Counted from the first letter of the stretch, positions 25,011 to 33,559 are shown. The stretch is 64,000 nucleotides of DNA from Curtobacterium sp. HSID17257 (GCF_003989515.1 NZ_RBLU01000008.1:1-64000); one strand, 5' to 3'. The notes: generated by a model from the letters alone, not told the origin. A program made the numbers and translations.

Positions 25011-25744
25011 GTGGCACGTGGACGTACTGGAAGGTGTACGCGCCGACGGCGGAGATGGATCGGGTCGTCCTCGAACTCGCTGACCTCGTCGAGCGCATCG
25101 CCGGTGCCGCGACCTCCTGGCACGTCCTCCGCTACGCGGATCACTCCGGCCCGCACCTCCGCTTCAGGGCGTTCACGTCGCCGTCGAGCGCGGACGCCGT
25201 CCATGCCTCCCGGCACGAGGTGGGGCACCCGGTCCGCCTCGACCTGTACGAGCCGGAGGTCGACAAGTGGGGAACGAGCGGCGTCCGGCGTGCCGAGGAG
25301 CTGTTCACGACCTCGACGCTCCTCGCGGTCCACGCCATCAGGGAGCGGATGGACGTCGCGGACCTGCTCGTGCGACACACCGTGTCCGTCCTCGTGCCCG
25401 ACCAGCGGACCCGCCTCGCTGTCCTCCGCACCCACGCGGCGTGGTGGCTGGGAGAGCAGTCGTCGGACGGCGGAGCGGTCGAGTCGAGCCTCGCAGCGCT
25501 CCGCGACGAACCCCCGCCGAACGTGCAGGACGGCGACCCGTGCAGCCACCGACTGCTGGGGCGCTTCGTCGACGGCCTCGCGGACGCGATGCGTCATGCC
25601 GGACCGGGACATCCGCCCGTGTACCACCTCCACCAGCACGTGCACCTCACGATGAACCGCCTCGGGCTCTCGCCACAACGAGAAGCCACTGCGGCCCTCA
25701 ACGAACTGATCCGTCTCGAAAGGGCAGGCGTCGAACAAGGATGA
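25007..25744 (+). CDS. LanB-type elimination subunit (thiopeptide-type biosynthesis domain)
   Basis: 245 residues. The N-terminal block TYWKVYAP and then WHVLRYADHSGPHLRFRAF match the SpaB C-terminal/thiopeptide-type domain, as does HQHVHLTMNRLGLSPQREA at the end. This domain removes glutamate to leave dehydroalanine or dehydrobutyrine. The same fold also makes pyridine rings in thiopeptides, but there is only one copy here, so elimination is the likely job. It overlaps its neighbours by 4 nt on both sides. Confidence 0.88.
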   Translation: MSGTWTYWKVYAPTAEMDRVVLELADLVERIAGAATSWHVLRYADHSGPHLRFRAFTSPSSADAVHASRHEVGHPVRLDLYEPEVDKWGTSGVRRAEELFTTSTLLAVHAIRERMDVADLLVRHTVSVLVPDQRTRLAVLRTHAAWWLGEQSSDGGAVESSLAALRDEPPPNVQDGDPCSHRLLGRFVDGLADAMRHAGPGHPPVYHLHQHVHLTMNRLGLSPQREATAALNELIRLERAGVEQG

Positions 25745-27336
25745 ACACCTCGCTCACAGCAGCAGCGCTCGACATGGCCACCCAGAACGACGCGCAGTTC
25801 ACGATCCCGACGATGCCACGCGTGGTCGCAGCCGTCCCGACGACGTGGTTGCAGGACCGGTACGTGATCGAAGGGGTCGTCTCACGGCGGGTGCTCCAGG
25901 GCCGGACGGTGCAGCGTCTCCTCCCGGATCTCCTTCCGCTCCTCGACGGGACGCGGACGTGGGGCGAGCTCGCAGCGGACGCCGGAGTGGCCGAGCCCAC
26001 CATCCGTCAGGTACTCGGGATCCTGTACTCGGCGGGACTCCTGGAGGAGGGTGACGCACCGAGGCCGACCGGCGACCAGGCCCTCCACGACTTCCTCAGC
26101 AGGACCTTCGACGCGACTCGGCATCACCAGTCCGGCTCAGCCGCGCGGGCGGCGCTCGACGCAGCGACCGTCGGGGTCGTCGTCGACGACCAGGACTTCG
26201 CGTCGGAGGTCGTGGCTGCGCTGCGATCGAGTCACGTGCGGGTCATCCCGGTCGACGAGTTGCAGGACACCCCGCCGAGCCTCGCCGTCACGGTGGACCT
26301 CGACGGTGTCCGACCTGACGCGCAGATCTGCGCTTCGCTCCGCGCTCGCGGTGTCCCCGTGCTGCCCGTCACGCTCCGCGGAGCGGACGTGAGCATCGGC
26401 CCCGTCAGCTACCCCGACCACAATCCGTGCCCGGACTGCACGGAAGCGGGGCTGCAGGTGCTCGGAGCACACCGAGACGTCCCCGGCGAGCAGGTTCCGC
26501 TGCGCGGACTGCTCCCGGCCTGCATCGTCCAGGAGGCAGTCCTCCTGCTCGCTGGGGTCGGCACCGCCCGGACGGTCTCCGAAGCGATCGTCATCGGCGG
26601 CGATCCGCTCAGTACGCGCTTCGAGTTCGTCGTCCGGCGGCCGGGGTGTCGGACCTGTGGCACGGGCGAGTCGGACTCCGACGGCGGGATCGCCTTCGCC
26701 TTCGAGGAGTCCGTGGCCTTCCCTCCCGCGCGTCTGACGAAGCCACGGACGCACCAGCAGCACTTCGAACCCGCGAACATCGCGTTGAGCCTCGAGCAAC
26801 GGCCTGCCGAAGGCGAGTGGTTCCCGCTCCCGGTCGATCTCGAGGTCGACCGACCGACCGGGGCCGCCGCATCGCTTGCGCACGTCCTCGCTTCCGGCTT
26901 CGCGCTGAAGCCGCCTCACCTCGCAGAAGCAGGCAAGGTGCGCCGGTGGGCTCCGACGGGCGGTAACCTCGGCTCCCCGCAGGCGTACTTCACCACTCGC
27001 GACGTCCCCGACGTCCCCGACGGACGATGGATGTACCGCGGGGACGCCTACGCCGCGTGTCGCCTCGGCGACGCTGACGACGGCGATCCCGGCGTCGAGC
27101 TCGTCGTGGTGAGCGAGATGTACCGCGTGTGGAAGAAGTACAACACCTTCTCCTACCGCATCGTCGCGCTCGACGCCGGCGTCGCGATGGCCCACGTCGC
27201 CATCGCGGCGACAGGTCTCGGGCTGCCGACGACCAACCACCTCGGATGGGTGGCAGCCGAACTGCAGTCCCGCTACGACCTCGACGACAGCGAGCAGATG
27301 GTGACCGGGAAGCTCACCATCGGAGGCCTCCGATGA
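25741..27336 (+). CDS. Fusion: RRE and E1-like zinc domain with SagB-type dehydrogenase
   Basis: 531 residues in three parts. Residues ~25-105 look like a winged-helix leader-binding domain (TWGELAADAGVAEPTIRQVL). Residues ~130-320 are an E1-like half with VSIGPVSYP, then PCPDC and CRTC, a zinc tetracysteine. Residues ~350-531 are an FMN-dependent SagB-type nitroreductase: RRWAPTGGNLGSPQAYF, and WKKYNTFSYR with the Lys-Tyr pair seen in azole-forming McbC-type enzymes. It would bind leader, help cyclodehydration and oxidise azolines to azoles. Starts at ATG 25741, overlapping the previous stop. Confidence 0.85.
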   Translation: MNTSLTAAALDMATQNDAQFTIPTMPRVVAAVPTTWLQDRYVIEGVVSRRVLQGRTVQRLLPDLLPLLDGTRTWGELAADAGVAEPTIRQVLGILYSAGLLEEGDAPRPTGDQALHDFLSRTFDATRHHQSGSAARAALDAATVGVVVDDQDFASEVVAALRSSHVRVIPVDELQDTPPSLAVTVDLDGVRPDAQICASLRARGVPVLPVTLRGADVSIGPVSYPDHNPCPDCTEAGLQVLGAHRDVPGEQVPLRGLLPACIVQEAVLLLAGVGTARTVSEAIVIGGDPLSTRFEFVVRRPGCRTCGTGESDSDGGIAFAFEESVAFPPARLTKPRTHQQHFEPANIALSLEQRPAEGEWFPLPVDLEVDRPTGAAASLAHVLASGFALKPPHLAEAGKVRRWAPTGGNLGSPQAYFTTRDVPDVPDGRWMYRGDAYAACRLGDADDGDPGVELVVVSEMYRVWKKYNTFSYRIVALDAGVAMAHVAIAATGLGLPTTNHLGWVAAELQSRYDLDDSEQMVTGKLTIGGLR

Positions 27337-27977
27337 CCGACCGCATCAGCATCGTCAGCGACCTCCGCACCGCGGCCGACGCCAGCGCGCAGCGCGTCGG
27401 ATCTGCGCCGCAGCCGGTGTCGGCAGTCCCGGGCTCCCGGGAGCTCGGCCGGGCGATGCGGTACCGGTCCGCCACGACGCACTTCGTCGACCAGCCCGTC
27501 GAACGGCGCCACGTCGACGCCTCGGCGGCCGCCATGACCACGATGGACGCCGGTCTCTGGGGCGACGCAGCGCACAGCTCGCCGCTCCGCGTCCTGGTCG
27601 CCTGCCGACGGGTCGCGGGCGTGCAGCCTGGTCTGTACGAGTACGTCGACGGGGGGCTGCTCCGCCTCGACGGGGATGCCGAACCGCTCCGGATGCGCGA
27701 GATGGTGTTGCAGCCCGAGTTCGCTGAGGCAGGCGCCATCCTCCTGGCCGTCGGGAACCTCGCAGGGATGACGAGCCGCTTCGGCGCCCACGGCCACAGG
27801 ATGCTGCTGAGCAGAGGAGGAGCCGCGTGCGAAGCAGCATGGCTCACCGCGGTCCGGTTCGGACTCGTCGGGAGCATCTTCGCCGGTTTCCTCCCCGGCG
27901 CGCTCCGCCAGCGCACCGGCATCGACGGCAGTTCTGACCTGCAACTCCTCGCACTGGCGATCGGCGCTGCGGCATGA
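27333..27977 (+). CDS. Second nitroreductase-fold protein of the cluster
   Basis: 214 residues with the nitroreductase-like run YRSATTHFVDQPVERRHV near the start (the RRS-type opening of FMN enzymes) and RGGAACEAAWLTAVRFGLVGS later. It lacks the clear Lys-Tyr motif of the upstream SagB-type domain, so it may be the partner half of a heterodimer or an unrelated flavin reductase. Start and stop overlap both neighbours. The assignment of fold is moderate; the reaction is not known. Confidence 0.75.
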   Translation: MTDRISIVSDLRTAADASAQRVGSAPQPVSAVPGSRELGRAMRYRSATTHFVDQPVERRHVDASAAAMTTMDAGLWGDAAHSSPLRVLVACRRVAGVQPGLYEYVDGGLLRLDGDAEPLRMREMVLQPEFAEAGAILLAVGNLAGMTSRFGAHGHRMLLSRGGAACEAAWLTAVRFGLVGSIFAGFLPGALRQRTGIDGSSDLQLLALAIGAAA

Positions 27978-28360
27978 GCGTCCACCCGCGGGAGCGGTTG
28001 GTCCCGGAGCTGTTGCATCCGTTGCGGCTCTCCATCGTGGCGAAGATCGTCGGAACGCACAGCATCACCTTCCGGGAGCTGCGGGACGATCTGGGGGTGT
28101 CGGACGCGGCGCTGAGCCGGCACTGCTCGAACCTCGAGGCAGCAGGTCTGGTGAGCGTCACGAAGACCTTCATCGGGAAGACCGCGCGGACCCGGTTGAG
28201 CATGACGACGGACGGTGAGGTCCGGTGGCAGTCACACCGAACTGCGTTCTGCGAGCTGATCGGCGTGGACACCGGACCGCTCTCGGCAACGGAGCCGACC
28301 GGCGACGCCGCCCCTGCGGACGCCGCAACGCCGCATCCGCATCGGCGCGCCCGATCCTGA
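27974..28360 (+). CDS. Winged-helix transcriptional regulator closing the RiPP operon
   Basis: 128 residues. The pattern LRLSIVAKIVG, then FRELRDDLGVSDAALSRHCSNLEAAGLV, then the wing with KTFIGKTARTRLSMT is typical of the MarR/ArsR-like winged-helix family. The last ~25 residues are Pro/Ala/His-rich and probably disordered. ATG 27974 overlaps the preceding stop. As the last gene of the operon it likely controls the cluster, perhaps through the palindromes at 16926-16998. It is not an operon-specific proof. Confidence 0.85.
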   Translation: MSVHPRERLVPELLHPLRLSIVAKIVGTHSITFRELRDDLGVSDAALSRHCSNLEAAGLVSVTKTFIGKTARTRLSMTTDGEVRWQSHRTAFCELIGVDTGPLSATEPTGDAAPADAATPHPHRRARS

Positions 28361-28493
28361 CGTGGCTCGGACGAGCGAGGCACGGACACCAGCTCGATCC
28401 TGATCGGCACCGGCGCGGACGTCGGAAGGGTCGGCCGCTTCGTCTCGCCGCAACGCGGTCCGGCGGTCGCCTGCGCTCCGGCGCCGGGCGGTC

Positions 28494-29276
28494 TCACGCG
28501 CCGGCTCCGCCGTCCACCGGGATGCTCGCCCCGGTCACCATCGACGCACGGTCACTGAGCAACCAGGCGGCGACCTCGGCGACCTCCTCCGGACGCGCCA
28601 TCCTGCCGAGGGGGACCGACGCGTTGATCTGCTCGGTGATGCCCGGCGTCGCGGCCTCCCACTCCTCGATCATCTCGGTCTCGGTGCCGCCCGGCGTGAT
28701 GCCGTTCACCCGGATGCCCTCGGGCGCCCAGGTCACGGCGGCCGTCTCGGTGATGCTGTTCAGCGCGCGCTTCATGGCGCCGTAGGCGGGGAGTGCGGGG
28801 TTCGCGCGGCGGCTGCCGATGCTCGAGGTGTTCACGATCGATCCGCCACCGGACCGGCGCATCAGTGCTGCCTGGGCGTTCATCGCGATCCAGTGGCCGC
28901 GGAAGTTGACCGCGAACTGGGTCTCGACGTCCTCGTCGCTCGTGGTGTCGAGCGGGCCGGGCTGCTGGATCGCTGCGCCGTTGTTGAAGGCACCGTCGAG
29001 CCGTCCGTGCAGGGTGTCGACGTGGTCGACGGCCGCCCGGATGCTGACGGGGTCCGCGAGGTCGAGTGCGACGGCGTCCGCGGTACCGCCGGTGCTGCGG
29101 ATGTCGGTGACGAGGGTGTCGAGGGCGTCGGTGCTGCGGGCGGCGAGGACGACCGCGGCGCCCTCGCGAGCGAAGAGCCTCGCGGCGGCGGCACCGATGC
29201 CGCGGCTGGCGCCGGTGACGAGGACGACCTTGCCGGCGAGCAGGTCGAGGGAACGGGGTGCGGTGAGTTCGGTCAT
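28494..29276 (-). CDS. SDR-family oxidoreductase
   Basis: 260 residues. The cofactor loop is TGASRGIG, the NNGAAI block follows, and the active site is S with PAYGAMKRAL giving YxxxK, so a full catalytic set is present. C-terminal GRMARPEEVAEVAAWLLSD and GGAGA are classical SDR ends. It is divergent from the XRE regulator at 29363, which probably controls it. The substrate is unknown. Confidence 0.93.
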   Translation of the reverse strand: MTELTAPRSLDLLAGKVVLVTGASRGIGAAAARLFAREGAAVVLAARSTDALDTLVTDIRSTGGTADAVALDLADPVSIRAAVDHVDTLHGRLDGAFNNGAAIQQPGPLDTTSDEDVETQFAVNFRGHWIAMNAQAALMRRSGGGSIVNTSSIGSRRANPALPAYGAMKRALNSITETAAVTWAPEGIRVNGITPGGTETEMIEEWEAATPGITEQINASVPLGRMARPEEVAEVAAWLLSDRASMVTGASIPVDGGAGA

Positions 29277-29362
29277 GGCATCAGCGTCGGTCCGACGGGA
29301 GCGCCCGATCCAGGTACAGCCGGTACCAGGACGCCGTCGGACGGGCGGGGCAGGATCGGGGC

Positions 29363-30211
29363 ATGGACAAGCAGGAGCTCGCCGCGTTCCTCCGCTCCCG
29401 CCGGGAGCGGCTGCGGCCGGCGGACGTCGGGCTGCCGTCGGGTGCGCGTCGGCGGACGCCGGGGCTCCGCCGTGAGGAGGTGGCGGTCCTCGCCCACATC
29501 TCCACCGAGTACTACGTCCGGCTCGAGCAGGGGCGCGCCCCGCGGCCGTCGGCGGAGGTCCTGTCCGGCATCGCCGGCACGCTCCGACTCACGGACGCCG
29601 AGACCGACCACCTGCACCTGCTCGCCGGGACCGCCCGGGCGCGGACCGGGACGCTCCGACGCGAGGTCCGACCGAGCATCCTGGCCGTGATCGAGCGGCT
29701 GCCGCAGACGGCCGCGATCGTGCTCGCCGCGGACTTCGAGGTCCTCGCGTGGAACGCGCTCGCCGCTGCACTGATGGAGGACTTCGCCCTGCGCGACCGT
29801 GCCGGACGGAACCTGGCGCGTCAGGCCTTCCCGATCACCGGCTCGGACCAGCCCACGGACCCGCCGTACGGCATCTCGGACGGCGCCGAGTTCCAGCACC
29901 ACGTCGTGATGCGCCTGCGGACGACCCTGGCGGAGCACCCTGCGGACGAACAGGTCGTCGCGCTCGTCGACGAGCTCCGGTCGGGGAACCCCGAGTTCGC
30001 CCGACTCTGGGACCGCCACGACGTGCAGCCGGCACCGATGCTGACGAAGACCTTCCGCCACCCGGCCGTCGGACCGGTGACGGTGGACTGCGACACGCTC
30101 GCGCTCACCGACGCTGACCAGTTCCTGGTGCTCTACACCGCGGCGCCCGGGTCAGCGGGTGCGGACGCCCTGGCCCTGATCGGGATGCTCGACGGACAGC
30201 GCGCACGCTGA
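29363..30211 (+). CDS. XRE-family regulator with MmyB-like ligand domain
   Basis: 282 residues. The N-terminal helix-turn-helix (LRREEVAVLAHISTEYYVRLEQG) is followed by a C-terminal MmyB-like domain that in other proteins binds fatty acids (SILAVIERLPQTAAIVLAADFEVLAWN). Divergence from the SDR gene with an 86-bp spacer suggests it controls that gene and itself. CAGGAT lies 6 nt before ATG 29363, so the start may be leaderless. Confidence 0.92.
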   Translation: MDKQELAAFLRSRRERLRPADVGLPSGARRRTPGLRREEVAVLAHISTEYYVRLEQGRAPRPSAEVLSGIAGTLRLTDAETDHLHLLAGTARARTGTLRREVRPSILAVIERLPQTAAIVLAADFEVLAWNALAAALMEDFALRDRAGRNLARQAFPITGSDQPTDPPYGISDGAEFQHHVVMRLRTTLAEHPADEQVVALVDELRSGNPEFARLWDRHDVQPAPMLTKTFRHPAVGPVTVDCDTLALTDADQFLVLYTAAPGSAGADALALIGMLDGQRAR

Positions 30212-30285
30212 CCACGGGCAGCCCGTGCGGCACGGACCACCGCACCGCAGTCGTGGACCGACGCAACGTCTCCTCCGCTCGGGGC

Positions 30286-30396
30286 ATGGGGATGAACCGG
30301 GACCGACGTCTGGCCGTGATCGTCGGGAGCCTCGTGGGGGTGCTCGGCGGCGTCGGGCTGATCGCTGCGGGCGCTCTCCTCCTGATCGGCTCGTAG
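30286..30396 (+). CDS. Small membrane protein, 36 residues
   Basis: Frame from ATG 30286; GTG 30253 in the same frame would give 47 residues. The peptide has a basic start (MNRDRRLAVIVG) and one hydrophobic helix rich in Gly, Leu and Val, ending LLLIGS. It is too short for a family call. A single-pass membrane peptide is the only supportable description. Confidence 0.4.
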   Translation: MGMNRDRRLAVIVGSLVGVLGGVGLIAAGALLLIGS

Positions 30397-30432
30397 CGCG
30401 GGCCGGACCGGACGCGGGTCGGCTCGCCACAG

Positions 30433-30478
30433 CCGGACGGGAGGCGCGGTGCCGGCCCGCCCCGCGCCTCCCGTCCGG
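30433..30478. terminator. Palindromic repeat copy 4
   Basis: Arms ccggacgggaggcgcgg (30433-30449) and ccgcgcctcccgtccgg (30462-30478), perfectly complementary, with a 12-nt loop. It belongs to the same family as copies 1-3 and lies between convergent genes. Confidence 0.75.
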
Positions 30479-30484
30479 ACGTGG

Positions 30485-30997
30485 TCACGCCGCGCTGCCC
30501 GCGCCCTTCCGTCGCGCCCGCCCTGCCGACCGCGGCGGGTGCTGTCGCAGGTGCCCGCTGATCCGCCCCAGGACGTCAGCCAGCTGCGCTGCGTCCTCGT
30601 CACTGACGTGCGCGAACAGCAGCTCGTGCACCGTCGCGATGTGCCCGGGCAGCACGGTCGAGAGGGCGTCTCGCCCGGCGTCGGTCAGGGAGACCACGGT
30701 GCTCCGCTCGTCGTCGGGTGACGGTCCCCGCGTGACGAGCCCGCGCTGCTCGAGCACCTGCGCCTGGTAGGTCAGGCCGCTGCGGCTGTAGACGACCCCG
30801 TCCGCCAGGTCCGTCATCCGCAGCCGCCCGTCCGGCGCGTCGCCCAGTCGGGCGAGCACCTGGAACTGCACGGAGCTGAGTTCGCCGGCGTCGCGGAGCT
30901 GCTGCTCGACCGCCGGGCGCAGCAGGGCCGCGACCTCGGTGAACGACAGGTATGCGCCGAGCTGGGTCGGAGTGAGTGCCGACGGGGGAGAGTCCAT
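30485..30997 (-). CDS. MarR-family regulator
   Basis: 170 residues. The family layout is clear: SSVQFQVLARLGDAPDGRLRMTDLADGVVYSRSGLTYQ for the winged helix, then DERSTVVSLTDAGRDAL. ATG 30997 has TAGGAT 6 nt upstream (31004-31009), a leaderless start. It is divergent from the oxidoreductase at 31088, and two matching palindromes lie between them, so autoregulation and control of that gene are likely. Confidence 0.93.
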   Translation of the reverse strand: MDSPPSALTPTQLGAYLSFTEVAALLRPAVEQQLRDAGELSSVQFQVLARLGDAPDGRLRMTDLADGVVYSRSGLTYQAQVLEQRGLVTRGPSPDDERSTVVSLTDAGRDALSTVLPGHIATVHELLFAHVSDEDAAQLADVLGRISGHLRQHPPRSAGRARRKGAGSAA

Positions 30998-31013
30998 GCG
31001 TCGATCCTACCTG

Positions 31014-31067
31014 TTGCTTCGAACTCGAAGCAGGTGTACGGTCGACCCATCGCTTCGAATTCGAAGC
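31014..31067 (+). promoter_or_regulatory. Promoter and twin MarR operators
   Basis: Operators gcttcgaactcgaagc (31016-31031) and gcttcgaattcgaagc (31052-31067), with arms gcttcga and tcgaagc and centres 36 bp apart. The plus-strand promoter fits ttgctt (31014-31019), 17-bp spacer and tacggt (31037-31042), so the first operator covers the -35 and the second the transcription start. Confidence 0.8.
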
Positions 31068-31087
31068 AAACGATGAAGGGGAAGACC

Positions 31088-32032
31088 ATGGACGAGAACA
31101 CGATGCGGGCAGTGCGGTTCCACGAGGTGGGCGGCCCGGAGGTCCTGCGGACCGAGGACGTCGAGCGCCCTGAGCCGGGCACGGGCGAGGTGCTGGTGCA
31201 GGTCGCCGCCTCCGCCTACAACGCGGCCGACAACGGCATGCGCGGCGGGTTCCTGCCGATCCCGGTCCAGCTGCCGCACGTGCCCGGGTACGACGTCTCC
31301 GGCACGGTCGCGGCGCTGGGCGAGGGCGTCGAGGGCCTCGCCGTCGGCGACGCGGTGGTCGGGTTCCTCCCGATGGAGCGCGACGGCGGTGCCGCCGAGT
31401 ACGTCGTGACACCCGCGGAGGCACTGGCCGCCGCCCCGACGAGCGTCCCGCTGGTGGACGCCGCGGCGCTCCCGTCCGTGGCGCTGACGGCCTGGCAGGC
31501 CCTGTTCGACGAGGGGCGCCTCGAGGCGGGCCAGCGCGTGCTGATCAACGGCGCCGGTGGCGTGGTCGGGAAGTACGCGATCCAGCTCGCCGTCCGTGCC
31601 GGTGTGCACGTGGTCGCCACCGCGAGCCCGCGGAGCGCCGACGCGGTCCGCGCCGCCGGAGCACAGCAGGTCGTCGACCACACCACGACGGACGTCCTCG
31701 CGGCGCTCGACCAGCAGGTGGACGTGCTGCTCAACCTCGCGCCGATCGAGCCGGAGCGGTTCCGGGCGCTCGTCGCCGCCGTGCGTGACGGCGGGGCCGT
31801 GGTCAGCACGACCGCGTTCATGGCGACGCCGGACGACGAGTCCCGGGGCGTCCGCGCCGCGACGGTGTTCGTCCTGCCGGACCGTCAGCGACTGGCCGAG
31901 CTCGTCGCGCTCGTCGACGCCGGGCAGCTCACCGTCGAGGTCACCCGACGCATCCCGCTGGCGGAGCTCCCGGCGCTGCACGCCGAGGGCGCGGCCGGTC
32001 GGATCGCCGGCAAGGTCGTCGTCACCGTCTGA
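31088..32032 (+). CDS. NADP-dependent medium-chain oxidoreductase (quinone reductase-like)
   Basis: 314 residues. GroES-like N-terminal half (VPGYDVSGTVAALGEGVEGLAVGD) and a Rossmann half with the loop INGAGGVVGKYAIQLA. No zinc ligands are visible, so it belongs with the zeta-crystallin/quinone-oxidoreductase branch. Divergent from the MarR gene and under its likely control, it may detoxify quinones or enals. I chose ATG 31088 with aaggggaag upstream; ATG 31073 is an alternative. Confidence 0.92.
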   Translation: MDENTMRAVRFHEVGGPEVLRTEDVERPEPGTGEVLVQVAASAYNAADNGMRGGFLPIPVQLPHVPGYDVSGTVAALGEGVEGLAVGDAVVGFLPMERDGGAAEYVVTPAEALAAAPTSVPLVDAAALPSVALTAWQALFDEGRLEAGQRVLINGAGGVVGKYAIQLAVRAGVHVVATASPRSADAVRAAGAQQVVDHTTTDVLAALDQQVDVLLNLAPIEPERFRALVAAVRDGGAVVSTTAFMATPDDESRGVRAATVFVLPDRQRLAELVALVDAGQLTVEVTRRIPLAELPALHAEGAAGRIAGKVVVTV

Positions 32033-32053
32033 GGGACGACGACCGCCAGCCGG

Positions 32054-33559
32054 TCAGCCGATGGAGGACGCCGCGTCGACCGCGTGCTCGCCCGTGACGT
32101 ACGGGGTGAGGTCGATCATCCGGTCGTCGACGCGGAAGACGTACCGGCCGACCTGCTCGACCACCGCGCTGCCGCCGAGCCAGTCGGCGGCCTCGCCACG
32201 CTCCTCCGGTCGGAGCCAGTCGACCGGGTCGGACGTCGACCGGAACCCGAGGACGGCCGCGGTGTCCTGCAGGGCCCGACGCTCGTCCGCGCCGAGCAGG
32301 TTGCGCTCACTGCGGAAGTAGACCGAGTCGGGGTCCACCTCGTACAGCCGCCGCATCCACACCCGGTTGACCGAGGCCACCAGCGCGTTGCGGGCGCCCT
32401 CGCCGGAGGGGTCGCCCACCCGCTCGGCGTTGTCCCAGAACGGCGCGACGTCCGGTCCGACACGGGCTCCGTCGAACACCCCGACCGAGGGGATCATCGG
32501 GACGCCGCAGCCGAGCAGGTAGACGTCGTCGCCGACGGTGGCCCGGATGTGCTCGATCGCCTGCCGGTAGGCCTGTTCGCGGGGCAGGTCGACGTGTCGG
32601 TGTCCGGCGATCGCCCCGGCGTACATGAAGTCGAGCTTCAGGTAGCCGTAGCCGTCCGTCGTGATCCGGTCGAACACGCCGCGGAGGTGGTCGAGCACCT
32701 CCGGGTTCGTCGTGTCGAGCGAGTGGTAGTACGACCCCCAGTTGTACCCGGAGACGAGCGGACGGCCGTCGTCACCGGCCACGAGCAGGTCGGGGCGCTC
32801 GGTGGCGATCGTCGATCCGGGCAGGGCGATCAGCGGCGCGAGCCAGATGCCCGGGCGGAAGCCGTGGCGCGCGATGGTCCGCGCCGTCGCGGCCATCCCG
32901 CTCGGGAAGTCCGGTCCGGCCGTCCAGTCGCCGACGATCGGCTCCCACCCGTCGTCCATCTGGAAGACGTCGACCGGGTACCCCTCGAGGTCGGCGGCCG
33001 CACGCGCGATCCGGTCCTCGGTGATGTCCTCGTAGTACGAGTACCAGCTGCTCCACACGGTGCCGGCGCGGGCGGTCCGGCGACCGAGCCGCTCGGCGAC
33101 CCGGTCGGCGTACGCGGCGAAGACGTCCTGCTCGGCGCCGTACGCGACGAACCACTCCGCGTCGTCGTGCTCGCTCCTCGCCCACAGGACGTTGCGGTCG
33201 GCGCCGACCCGCGGGGTGCCGAGCCCGAGCGCCCCGACGAGCAACGTCCCGCCGTCCGGACCGGTCACCGCGCCCACGGCACTGCCGGAGTGTGCGTGCG
33301 GTGTCTCGTTCGCAGCGTCGTCGGCGGTGAGCAGCCGTTCGGGGCTGTCCTTGATCCCGATGGTGTCGCCGTCGACACCTGTCCATCCGCTCGGACTCCA
33401 CGAGTTCCAGCCGTGCCGGTAGAACTCGGCTGCGGCGCCGAAGGTGTGGAGCAGCGCGACGGGCCCCGCGGGGACGATCCACCCGTCCGCCGTCCGGCGG
33501 GGTGTTCCGGAGACGTTCGCGGGGACCCGGAGGCCGTCGAACTCGAACGTGAACTGCAA
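32054..33559 (-). CDS. Alpha-galactosidase or related GH36 enzyme
   Basis: 501 residues. The GH36 pattern is clear: HGWNSWSPSGW near the start, DVFQMDDGWE, and YLKLDFMYAGA with the nucleophile Asp, then DGARVGPDVAPFW with the acid/base Asp. I chose TTG 33559, because it has gaggag 7 nt upstream and starts the conserved part; no ATG or GTG suits. It lacks a signal peptide, so it is cytoplasmic and would act on imported galactosides or alpha-N-acetylgalactosaminides. It is the last gene of an operon with a kinase, AgaS and GatZ. Confidence 0.88.
   Translation of the reverse strand: MQFTFEFDGLRVPANVSGTPRRTADGWIVPAGPVALLHTFGAAAEFYRHGWNSWSPSGWTGVDGDTIGIKDSPERLLTADDAANETPHAHSGSAVGAVTGPDGGTLLVGALGLGTPRVGADRNVLWARSEHDDAEWFVAYGAEQDVFAAYADRVAERLGRRTARAGTVWSSWYSYYEDITEDRIARAAADLEGYPVDVFQMDDGWEPIVGDWTAGPDFPSGMAATARTIARHGFRPGIWLAPLIALPGSTIATERPDLLVAGDDGRPLVSGYNWGSYYHSLDTTNPEVLDHLRGVFDRITTDGYGYLKLDFMYAGAIAGHRHVDLPREQAYRQAIEHIRATVGDDVYLLGCGVPMIPSVGVFDGARVGPDVAPFWDNAERVGDPSGEGARNALVASVNRVWMRRLYEVDPDSVYFRSERNLLGADERRALQDTAAVLGFRSTSDPVDWLRPEERGEAADWLGGSAVVEQVGRYVFRVDDRMIDLTPYVTGEHAVDAASSIG

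Noticed and set aside
25007..25744. Thiopeptide pyridine synthase in the RiPP cluster
   Set aside because: A single thiopeptide-type domain is present, and the core has no Cys followed by Ser, so elimination rather than ring formation is the better reading.
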